Source: Erodium maritimum
Lineage: Eukaryota > Streptophyta > Magnoliopsida > Geraniales > Geraniaceae
Assembly (NCBI GenBank): GCA_963921825.1
Contig: OY997589.1
Coordinates: 52,446,546-52,510,545 of the forward strand
Reading direction: 5' to 3'
DNA length: 64,000 nt
Of the stretch, positions 34,435-45,269 are shown in pieces. The position numbers and the translations under genes are program-made. Position 1 is the first letter of the stretch; each line of letters begins with the position of its first letter. The notes beneath the pieces are model-generated. The model was not told where the DNA came from and made no database searches. It saw only the letters and a list, made by a program, of their open reading frames with translations.

Positions 34435-35421
34435 GGCGATTTGAAAGGATCAATCTTCCACCTCCAAGATATGGTATCCGGAGGTGACAATGAAGTCATG
34501 GTGGATCACGATGATCCAGCCACCTTTCAGGAAGTCGTGGATGGGCCCAACTCCGAGTTATGGCTGGGAGCCATGAGGGAGGAAATGCAATCCATGTCGG
34601 ACAACCGATTCTGGGAACCGGTTGATCCCATCAATGGTGTGAGGACCATAGGATGCAAATGGATCTTCAAGGTGAAGATGGACATGGACGGCAACCCTCT
34701 GACCTACAAAGCTCAACTGGTGGCGAAAGGTTATAGGCATGGATTGACTATGAGGAAACCTTCTCCCTAGTGGCTATGGTCAAAATCGATCCAAATTCTT
34801 CTTGACATAACTGCGTATCATAATTACGAGATATGGAAAGTGGATGTCAAAACCGCTTTCCTAAATGGAAATTTGACTGAGTACATTTGTATGTCTCGGC
34901 CCAAAGGTTTTGACGATCCGAAGAATAAAGGAAAGATTTATAAGTTGTTGAAATCCATATATGGATTGAAACGAACTTCTCGGAGTTGGATCCTTCGTTT
35001 TGATGAAGCTGTAATTGGATTTGGCTTAATCAAGAACGAGGATGAATCTTGCGTTTATAAGAAGGCTAGTGGGAGCAAGATTACCTTTCTGGTTCTCATT
35101 GAAAACGACATCCCAACCTTGCACGAGACTAAAGCTTGGTTGAGGAAGTGTTTTTCAATAAAGGACTTAGGCGATGCTTCTTATATCTTAAGGATTAAGA
35201 TATGTAGAGATCGCACCAAGAGGGTCTTGGATTTAAGTCAGGGAACCTATGTGAAAAAGGCATTGAGTAGGTTCTTAATGCTCGATTCAAAGAAAGGACT
35301 CTTACCCACTAGTCATGGCATTCATCTCAGCAAGACTCAGTGTCCTAAGACACCTGATGAGCTGAAAAGGATGATGAGAATCCTATGCGCCTGGGGGCAG
35401 GATCGATCATATATGCCATGA
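34435..35421 (+). pseudogene. pol (RT): Reverse transcriptase (RVT_2 family), broken
   Basis: Two out-of-frame pieces. 34441-34770 carries the RT N-terminus: AMREEMQSM, then GCKWIFKVKMDMDGNPLTYK and AQLVAKGY. A frameshift near 34770 follows, and the second piece (about 34773-35421) holds VDVKTAFLNG (the first catalytic Asp motif), KLLKSIYGLK and the following palm region. The YVDD-type catalytic box is at 35098-35109 but reads IEND: the tyrosine, the valine and the first of the two aspartates have changed. RT copies element RNA into cDNA, and with this box and the frameshift it cannot be active. Thumb-like sequence continues to the TGA at 35419-35421. Confidence 0.88.
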
Positions 35422-35529
35422 CATGTATGAGACCAGACGTCTCGTAAGCCTTATGTTGTACCAGTAGACATCATTCTAACCCGGGGGAAAGATGATGTTG
35501 AACTAGTCGTCGAAGGATGAGTAGACGCT

Positions 35530-35994
35530 AGTTTTCCAAGACAAATCCAGATGACTTTAGAAGTCAATCAGGATATGTGTTTACGCTGAATGGTAGAGCT
35601 TTAGCTGGGAAAGCGTAAAGCAAGATACCATTGCCGAATCTACGACAGAGGCCAAGTACATGGATGCTGCAGAGGCAGCTAAGGAGGCTATGTGGATTTG
35701 GAAATTCATGGCAGGGCTGGGTGTAATTAAAAACCCATCCAGTCCGGTGAATCCATTTTGCGACAACACAAGGGCCATTGCGCAAGCTAAAAGCCTAGAT
35801 CGCATAACAAATCCAAACATGTACTGCGGCGTATCCACCTCATCAGATAAATACTGAACTGAGGTGAAGTGAAGATAACCGATATTGCAACAGATGATAA
35901 CATAGCCAACCCTTTGACTAAGGCAGTGTCACTGCCTGAACATGTTAGACATGTAAAGTCGATGGGGACATATTGGAGTTTAGATTGGAACTAG
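35530..35994 (+). pseudogene. pol (RH): RNase H domain and polyprotein C-terminus, broken
   Basis: From about 35600 the sequence reads SWESVKQDTIAESTTEAKYM and then AAEAAKEAMWIWKFM, with PFCDNTRAIAQAK further on, all typical of the copia RNase H that removes RNA from the RNA:DNA hybrid. The first strand of the domain (35530-35600) is broken by stops and a frame change. After a break near 35855 the normal C-terminal tail continues (NIANPLTKAV, then HVRHVKSMG) to a TAG at 35992-35994, just before the PPT. The active-site glutamate and aspartate motifs (TEAKYM, CDN) are still readable, but the domain is not in one frame. Confidence 0.82.
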
Positions 35995-36008
35995 GGCAAG
36001 TGGGAGAT
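35994..36008 (+). other. Polypurine tract (PPT)
   Basis: GGGCAAGTGGGAGAT directly before the TGTTAG of the 3' LTR, in the usual copia position. It primes plus-strand DNA synthesis after RNase H cleavage. Confidence 0.88.
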
Positions 36009-37696
36009 TGTTAGTCTTAGTGCCCTTAGCTCAATCATAAATGTCCAAATGTATATATCATCGTTAGCAATAAAATTAAAGCGGCTTTATATTACTTATG
36101 TGTTGGAGTAATATATCGATGTGTGCTCTGATCTATGCCCACCATGCGAATAGAACCATAGATCGAGATAGATCACACTCGATGGGTCCCTAGTCAACAA
36201 AGCTTCACTAGAAGCGACTAGTATGAAAGATGGCTCTTTATGGCTTACGTTCTGTTAGTCATTGGAATGGGATTCCGGAGTCTGATCATAGATATCATGT
36301 GGGACATGATATTGGACGACCCACCCTGAATATGTGCCATAGATTAAGTCATGAACATATTCAGTGTTGTAGCTTGTCATGTATCCTTAGACCAAGGAGT
36401 CTTTGTGATCGCTATGTAGTCAACAACTGAGTTTGACCTGAGCCTAACGTTGTCCGTAACAGGGCTTCCATAACGGCCAGGATTGGCTTGGGGACGGGCT
36501 ACATGAGTGACACGAAAGACGGCTAAGGGATTTATCCCTCATACTAAGGTATGGGAAAGATATCGGTTCTCGGCCACTTGATCGAGAGTGACTGGAAGAA
36601 TAGCATGGCCATGCACATGATACTGGGTATCATATCTTCAGTCATCTCACATATCAAGGAACGGTGATTGAGAATAATAAGGATGACGGCTCTATGCCTT
36701 ATCTCAATCAGGATATCGGAGATAAAAGGATAATGACAGGGACGACGGAAAGGTTAGAATCGACAGGGTCGATTCGTTATGTAGTGTCAGGCAATACTAA
36801 AGTCTCGTTAGTTGCCACTTAAATAGGATCAAGTAAAATGGGATTTTACGTTGATCTATTGACAAGCATAAACCTAAGGGTCACACCGGAGGATGAAACT
36901 CATTGACACATTTATGGAGAATGGCCAAAAGGGAGTTGTCTCGGGACATGACCAAAACTGGGTTTTGGGTCATGTGCCCGTAAGTGAATAGGACTTTACG
37001 GATCGAGACAAGGCTTGGAGTCTTGGGATTGATCGCGTCGGATAATGTTGGACATTTCCGGTATGGAAGGCATGGAGGCGATGAGCGAATCACGGGACCT
37101 CGTTGGAAATGGCCACGGGCCATGTTCCAAGAAGCCCATGAAAGGCCCATGCAACCAAGGCCCATGGAACTAATTAATCAAGTCTTGATTAATTAGTACT
37201 AAGTAAGCAAGACAAGGATTAAGGTGTTGGTGATTCACCACCTAACCCAATCTTGTCTTGCCATACTTTGTCCTATTTACACCTTACTTGTCACCATGCT
37301 TGTCCCATGCCTTTAGTTGGACAAGTATGGGTTTTGTTATGTTTAAGTCATCTTTTTTCAACATAACAAACACAAGACAAGAATAGGAAACACATTTTCT
37401 CTCCCTCTTCCATGGCCATTTCGGGTTTGGCTAGTTTCCTCCTCCATTTTTGTGTTCTTGAGTCCTCAAAGAGAAGAACTACGTGGCTTTGATTCCCATG
37501 TGGATACGTAGGCGTCTTGGAGACTCAAGCCAATCATTCGTTAACCGGTGTTCTTGTTTTGGTAAGAACTAGTGCTGAATTTTTCTCTTGTTAATCCATT
37601 CTTTGTTAGTTGTTTCATGGTTTTAATTGTCTCTTGGTTTTCATTGATTTTCCGCTGCGAGTTGGTTCATCTCCAACCCTACCTCGAGACCCAACA
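36009..37696 (+). repeat. 3' LTR
   Basis: 1688 bp, same length as the 5' LTR and with no difference found on side-by-side reading. It ends CCCAACA and is followed by ATTTA. It contains the 14-bp-arm palindrome and the hairpin cluster described for the solo LTR. The small ORFs inside are not genes. Confidence 0.95.
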
Positions 37697-37701
37697 ATTT
37701 A
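37697..37701 (+). other. Right target-site duplication (ATTTA)
   Basis: Second copy of ATTTA. The satellite monomer resumes at 37702 in perfect register. Confidence 0.95.
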
Positions 37702-38785
37702 CACTTTGGAGTTGGACTAGTGCATGTGGGTGATAGTGGATTCGCGAAAGAGATCATACAGGAGGAGGATGTCATGGAGGAGGGTCGGAAGGTTTGTTTT
37801 GGAGGATAGGTTGGACGGAAAGGGATAATGTGGAGTATTTTTCATGGAGAATCAGCGGTGGACGACCGTTGTTTTGAGGTTGGTCGAGACATCCTAGAGG
37901 TGGGCCAACCAATATTTAATGTCGGTCGGTCTATCTTGCAGGTTGGTCTCGACACGTTTGAGCTGGGCCGGCCGATACCTCGCATCGTTCGACATGTTAT
38001 GCAGCACATTATTTCGCGGTCAGCCTTTTTCTCGGAAGCCCGACCAATATTTGACTAGGCGACGTTTCAATTATAATGAAACAAATTACTTGTCTAGATA
38101 TCTTACCCCTAATAACGTGTTCTATACCCTTACACCTATGAAAATTTTAAGTACGCTTGGGACTTGGGATGAGGTATTTCCACTTTGGAGTTGGATTAGT
38201 GCATGTGGGTGGTAGTGGGTTCGCGAAAGAGATCATACAGGAGGAGGATGTCATGGAGGAGGGTCGGAAGGTTTGTTTTGGAGGATAGGTTGGACGGAAA
38301 GGGATAATGTGGAGTATTTTTCATGGAGAATCAGCGGTGGACGACCGTTGTTTTGAGGTTGGTCGAGACATCCTAGAGGTGGGACAACCAATATTTAATG
38401 TCGGTCGGTCTATCTTGCAGGTTGATCTCGACACGTTTGAGCTGGGCCGGCCGATACCTCGCATCGTTCGACATGTTATGCAGCACATTATTTCGCGGTC
38501 AGCCTTTTTCTCGGAAGCCCGACCAATATTTGACTAGGCGACGTTTCAATTATAATGAAACAAATTACTTGTCTAGATATCTTACCCCTAATAACGTGTT
38601 CTATACCCTTACACCTATGAAAATTTTAAGTACGCTTGGGACTTGGGATGAGGTATTTCCACTTTGGAGTTGGATTAGTGCATGTGGGTGGTAGTGGGTT
38701 CGCGAAAGAGATCATACAGGAGGAGGATGTCATGGAGGAGGGTCGGAAGGTTTGTTTTGGAGGATAGGTTGGACGGAAAGGGATA

Positions 38786-41659
38786 ATGTGGAGTATTTTT
38801 CATGGAGAATCAGCGGTGGACGACCGTTGTTTTGAGGTTGGTCGAGACATCCTAGAGGTGGGACAACCAATATTTAATGTCGGTCGGTCTATCTTGCAGG
38901 TTGATCTCGACACGTTTGAGCTGGGCCAGCCGATACCTCGCATCGTTCGACATGTTATGCAGCACATTATTTCGCGGTCAGCCTTTTTCTCGGAAGCCCG
39001 ACCAATATTTGACTAGGCGACGTTTCAATTATAATGAAACAAATTACTTGTCTAGATATCTTACCCCTAATAACGTGTTCTATACCCTTACACCTATGAA
39101 ATTTTTAAGTACGCTTGGGACTTGGGATGAGGTATTTCCACTTTGGAGTTGGATTAGTGCATGTGGGTGGTAGTGGGTTCGCGAAAGAGATCATACAGGA
39201 GGAGGATGTCATGGAGGAGGGTCAGAAGGTTTGTTGTTGAGGATAGGTTGGACGGAAAGGGATAATGTGGAGTATTTTTCATGGAGAATCAGCGGTGGAC
39301 GACCGTTGTTTAGGGGTTGGTCGAGACATCCTAGAGGTGGGCCAACCAATATTTAATGTCGGTCGGTCTATCTTGCAGGTTGATCTCTACACGTTTGAGC
39401 TGGGCCGGCCGATACCTCGCATCGTTCGACATGTTATGCAGCACATTATTTCGCGGTCAGCCTTTTTCTCGGAAGCCCGACCAATATTTGACTAGGCGAC
39501 GTTTCAATTATAATGAAACAAATTACTTGTCTAGATATCTTACCCCTAATAACGTGTTCTATACCCTTACACCTATGAAATTTTTAAGTACGCTTGGTAC
39601 TTGGGATGAGGTATTTACACTTTGGAGTTGGACTAGTGCATGTGGGTGGTAGTGGATTCGCGAAAGAGATCATACAGGAGGAGGATGTCATGGAGGAGGG
39701 TCGGAAGATTTGTTGTGGAGGATAGGTTGGACGGAAAGGGATAATGTGGAGTATTTTTCATGGAGAATCAGCGGTGGACGACCGTTGTTTTGAGGTTGGT
39801 CGAGACATCCTAGAGGTGGGCCAACCAATATTTAATGTCGGTCGGTCTATCTTGCAGGTTGATCTCGACACGTTTGAGCTGGGCCGGCCGATACCTCGCA
39901 TCGTTCGACATGTTATGCGGCACATTATTTCGCGGTCAACCTTTATCTCGGAAGCCCGACCAATATTTGACTAGGCGACGTTTCAATTATAATGAAACAA
40001 ATTACTTGTCTAGATATCTTACCCCTAATAACGTGTTCTATACCCTTACACCTATGAAAATTTTAAGTACGCTTGGGACTTGGGATGAGGTATTTCCACT
40101 TTGGAGTTGGATTAGTGCATGTGGGTGGTAGTGGGTTCGCGAAAGAGATCATACAGGAGGAGGATGTCATGGAGGAGGGTCGGAAGGTTTGTTTTGGAGG
40201 ATAGGTTGGACGGAAAGGGATAATGTGGAGTATTTTTCATGGAGAATCAGCGGTGGACGACCGTTGTTTTGAGGTTGGTCGAGACATCCTAGAGGTGGGA
40301 CAACCAATATTTAATGTCGGTCGGTCTATCTTGCAGGTTGATCTCGACACGTTTGAGCTGGGCCGGCCGATACCTCGCATCGTTCGACATGTTATGCAGC
40401 ACATTATTTCGCGGTCAGCCTTTTTCTCGGAAGCCCGACCAATATTTGACTAGGCGACGTTTCAATTATAATGAAACAAATTACTTGTCTAGATATCTTA
40501 CCCCTAATAACGTGTTCTATACCCTTACACCTATGAAATTTTTAAGTACGCTTGGGACTTGGGATGAGGTATTTCCACTTTGGAGTTGGATTAGTGCATG
40601 TGGGTGGTAGTGGGTTCGCGAAAGAGATCATACAGGAGGAGGATGTCATGGAGGAGGGTCAGAAGGTTTGTTGTTGAGGATAGGTTGGACGGAAAGGGAT
40701 AATGTGGAGTATTTTTCATGGAGAATCAGCGGTGGACGACCGTTGTTTTGGGGTTGGTCGAGACATCCTAGAGGTGGGCCAACCAATATTTAATGTCGGT
40801 CGGTCTATCTTGCAGGTTGATCTCTACACGTTTGAGCTGGGCCGGCCGATACCTCGCATCGTTCGACATGTTATGCAGCACATTATTTCGCGGTCAGCCT
40901 TTTTCTCGGAAGCCCGACCAATATTTGACTAGGCGACGTTTCAATTATAATGAAACAAATTACTTGTCTAGATATCTTACCCCTAATAACGTGTTCTATA
41001 CCCTTACACCTATGAAATTTTTAAGTACGCTTGGTACTTGGGATGAGGTATTTACACTTTGGAGTTGGACTAGTGCATGTGGGTGGTAGTGGATTCGCGA
41101 AAGAGATCATACAGGACGAGGATGTCATGGAGGAGGGTCGGAAGATTTGTTGTGGAGGATAGGTTGGACGGAAAGGGATAATGTGGAGTATTTTTCATGG
41201 AGAATCAGCGGTGGACGACCGTTGTTTTGAGGTTGGTCGAGACATCCTAGAGGTGGGCCAACCAATATTTAATGTCGGTCGGTCTATCTTGCAGGTTGAT
41301 CTCGACACGTTTGAGCTGGGCCGGCCGATACCTCGCATCGTTCGACATGTTATGCAGCACATTATTTCGCGGTCAGCCTTTTTCTCGGAAGCCCGACCAA
41401 TATTTGACTAGGCGACGTATCAATTATAATGAAACAAATTACTTGTCTAGATATCTTACCCCTAATAACGTGTTCTATACCCTTACACCTATGAAATTTT
41501 TAAGTATGCTTGGTACTTGGGATGAGGTATTTACACTTTGGAGTTGGACTAGTGCATGTGGGTGGTAGTGGATTCGCGAAAGAGATCATACAGGAGGAGG
41601 ATGTCATGGAGGAGGGTCGGAAGGTTTGTTTTGGAGGATAGGTTGGACGGAAAGGGATA
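38786..41659 (+). repeat. Trimeric HOR, period 1437 bp
   Basis: Monomers at 39265 and 40702 share GTTGATCTCTACACG (normally GTTGATCTCGACACG) and GGGGTTGGTCGAGAC, and each is preceded by TTTGTTGTTGAGG. They are 1437 bp apart. The copies are not identical: 39265 reads TTGTTTAGGGG while 40702 reads TTGTTTTGGGG, and the monomer at 38786 has lost the GGCCGGCC palindrome (GGCCAGCC). Confidence 0.78.
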
Positions 41660-43575
41660 ATGTGGAGTATTTTTCATGGAGAATCAGCGGTGGACGACCG
41701 TTGTTTTGAGGTTGGTCGAGACATCCTAGAGGTGGGCCCACCAATATTTAATGTCGGTCGGTCTATCTTGCAGGTTGGTCTCGACACGTTTGAGCTGGGC
41801 CGGCCGATACCTCGCATCGTTCGACATGTTATGCAGCACATTATTTCGCGGTCAGCCTTTTTCTCGGAAGCCCGACCAATATTTGATTAGGCGACGTTTC
41901 AATTATAATGAAACAAATTACTTGTCTAGATATCTTACCCCTAATAACGTGTTCTATACCCTCACACCTATGAAATTTTTAAGTACGCTTGGTACTTGGG
42001 ATGAGGTATTTACACTTTGGATTTGGACTAGTGCATGTGGGTGGTAGTGGATTCGCGAAAGAGATCATACAGGAGGAGGATGTCATGGAGGAGGGTCGGA
42101 AGGTTTGTTTTGGAGGATAGGTTGGACGGAAAGGGATAATGTGGAGTATTTTTCATGGAGAATCAGCGGTGGACGACCGTTGTTTTGAGGTTGGTCGAGA
42201 CATCCTAGAGGTGGGCCCACCAATATTTAATGTCGGTCGGTCTATCTTGCAGGTTGGTCTCGACACGTTTGAGCTGGGCCGGCCGATACCTCGCATCGTT
42301 CGACATGTTATGCAGCACATTATTTCGCGGTCAGCCTTTTTCTCGGAAGCCCGACTAATATTTGACTAGGCGACCTTTCAATTCTAATGAAACAAATTAC
42401 TTGTCTAGATATCTTACCCCTAATAACGTGTTCTCTACCCTTACACCTATAAAATTTATAAGTACGATTGGGACTTTGGATGAGGTATTTCCACTTTGGA
42501 GTAGGACTAGTGCATGTGGGTGGTAGTGGATTCGCGAAAGAGATCATACAGGAGGAGACTGTCATGGAGGTGGGTCGGAAGGTTTGTTTTGGAGGATAGG
42601 TTGGATGGAAAGGGATAATGTGGAGTAGTTTTCATGGAGAATCATCGGTGGACGACCGTTTATTTGAGGTTGGTCGAGACATACTAGAGGTGGACCGGCT
42701 AATATTTATTGTCGGTCGGTTTGTCTTGCCGGTTGGTCTCGACACGTTTGAGATTGACCGGCCGATACCTTGCATCGGTCGACATGTTTTGCTGCACATT
42801 ATTGCGCGGTCGGCCAGTTTTTCGGAAGCCCGACCAATATTTGTCTAGGCGACCTTTCAATTATAATGAAACAAATTACTTGTCTAGATATCTTACCCCT
42901 AATAACGAGTTCTGTACCCTTACACCTATGAAATTTTTAAGTACGCTTGGGACTTGGGATGAGGTATTTCCACTTTAGAGTTGGATTAGTGCATGTGGGT
43001 GGTAGTGGATTCGCGAAAGAGATCATACAGGAGGAGGATGTCATGGAGGAGGGTCAGAAGGTTTGTTTTGGAGGATAGGTTGGACGGAAAGGGATAATGT
43101 GGAGTATTTTTCATGGAGAATCAGCGGTGGACGACCGTTGTTTTGGGGTTGGTCGAGATATCCTAGAGGTGGGCCAACCAATATTTAATGTCGGTCGGTC
43201 TATCTTGCAGGTTGATCTCGACACGTTTGAGCTGGGCCGGCCGATACCTCGCATCGTTCGACATGTTATGCAGCACATTATTTCGCGGTCAGCCTTTTTC
43301 TCGGAAGCCCGACCAATATTTGATTAGGCGACGTTTCAATTATAATGAAACAAATTACTTGTCTAGATATCTTACCCCTAATAACGTGTTCTATACCCTC
43401 ACACCTATGAAATTTTTAAGTACGCTTGGTACTTGGGATGAGGTATTTACACTTTGGATTTGGACTAGTGCATGTGGGTGGTAGTGGATTCGCGAAAGAG
43501 ATCATACAGGAGGAGGATGTCATGGAGGAGGGTCGGAAGGTTTGTTTTGGAGGATAGGTTGGACGGAAAGGGATA

Positions 43576-43833
43576 ATGTGGATAGGCGACCTTTCAATTC
43601 TAATGAAAAAAATTACTTTTCTGGATATCTTACCCCTAATAACGTGTTCTCTACCCTTACACCTATGAAATTTATAAGTACGATTGGGACTTTGGATGAG
43701 GTATTTCCACTTTAGAGTTGGATTAGTGCATGTGGGTGGTAGTGGATTCGCGAAAGAGATCATACAGGAGGAGAATGCCATGGAGGTGGGTCGGAAGGTT
43801 TGTGTTGGATGATAGGTTGGATGGAACGAGATA
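43576..43833 (+). repeat. Truncated 258-bp monomer, copy 1
   Basis: After AATGTGGA the sequence jumps to TAGGCGACCTTTC (junction 43582/43583), losing 221 bp that includes the whole 21-bp subrepeat tract. The remaining half is normal and the next monomer starts in register at 43834. No microhomology is evident at the join. Confidence 0.9.
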
Positions 43834-45269
43834 ATGTGGAGTAGTTTTCATGGAGAATCATCGGTGGACGACCGTTGTTTTGAGGTTGGTCGAGACATAC
43901 TAGAGGTGGACCGGCTAATATTTATTGTCGGTCGGTTTGTCTTGCTGGTTGGTCTCGACACGTTTGAGATGGGCCGGCCGATACCTTACATCGGTCGACA
44001 TGTTTTGCTGCACATTATTGCGCGGTCGGCCTCTTTTTCAGAAGACCGACCAATATTGTCTAGGCGACCTTTCAATTATAATGAAACAAATTACTTGTTT
44101 AGATATCTTACCCCTAATAACGTGTTCTGTACCCTTACACCTATGAAATTTTTAAGTACGCTTGGGACTTGGGATGGGGTATTTCCACTTTGGAGTTGGA
44201 TTAGTGCATGTGGGTGGTAGTGGGTTCGCGAAAGAGATCATACAGGAGGAGGATGTCATGGAGGAGGGTCGGAAGGTTTGTTTTGGAGGATAGGTTGGAC
44301 GGAAAGGGATAATGTGGAGTATTTTTCATGGAGAATCAGCGGTGGACGACCGTTGTTTTGAGGTTGGTCGAGACATCCTAGAGGTGGGACAACCAATATT
44401 TAATGTCGGTCGGTCTATCTTGCAGGTTGATCTCGACACGTTTGAGCTGGGCCGGCCGATACCTCGCATCGTTCGACATGTTATGCAGCACATTATTTCG
44501 CGGTCAGCCTTTTTCTCGGAAGCCCGACCAATATTTGACTAGGCGACGTTTCAATTATAATGAAACAAATTACTTGTCTAGATATCTTACCCCTAATAAC
44601 GTGTTCTATACCCTTACACCTATGAAAATTTTAAGTACGCTTGGGACTTGGGATGAGGTATTTCCACTTTGGAGTTGGATTAGTGCATGTGGGTGGTAGT
44701 GGGTTCGCGAAAGAGATCATACAGGAGGAGGATGTCATGGAGGAGGGTCGGAAGGTTTGTTTTGGAGGATAGGTTGGACGGAAAGGGATAATGTGGAGTA
44801 TTTTTCATGGAGAATCAGCGGTGGACGACCGTTGTTTTGAGGTTGGTCGAGACATCCTAGAGGTGGGACAACCAATATTTAATGTCGGTCGGTCTATCTT
44901 GCAGGTTGATCTCGACACGTTTGAGCTGGGCCGGCCGATACCTCGCATCGTTCGACATGTTATGCAGCACATTATTTCGCGGTCAGCCTTTTTCTCGGAA
45001 GCCCGACCAATATTTGACTAGGCGACGTTTCAATTATAATGAAACAAATTACTTGTCTAGATATCTTACCCCTAATAACGTGTTCTATACCCTTACACCT
45101 ATGAAATTTTTAAGTACGCTTGGGACTTGGGATGAGGTATTTCCACTTTGGAGTTGGATTAGTGCATGTGGGTGGTAGTGGGTTCGCGAAAGAGATCATA
45201 CAGGAGGAGGATGTCATGGAGGAGGGTCGGAAGATTTGTTGTGGAGGATAGGTTGGACGGAAAGGGATA

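Larger units (their letters stand above)
29243..37696 (+). mobile_element. Complete but defective Ty1-copia LTR retrotransposon (8454 bp)
   Basis: Structure in order: 5' LTR, initiator-Met-type PBS, long leader, gag, protease, integrase, reverse transcriptase, RNase H, PPT, 3' LTR. Integrase lies before reverse transcriptase, which defines the Ty1-copia (Pseudoviridae) type. The 5-bp target duplication is intact. The LTRs are equal in length (1688 bp) with no difference seen on comparison. The coding region is broken by several stops and frameshifts and by a large gag deletion, so the element is non-autonomous. I do not assign it to a named copia lineage. No env-like ORF is present between RNase H and the PPT. 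Confidence 0.96.

Noticed and set aside
35995..36008. Third ORF (env-like) after pol
   Set aside because: The pol tail stop at 35992-35994 is followed directly by the PPT and LTR, leaving no room for another gene.
42320..42565. Minus-strand ORFs of 81 and 121 codons in the satellite
   Set aside because: Antisense reading of the repeat. The 121-codon version exists only because of the 221-bp deletion. No domain and no gene-like context.
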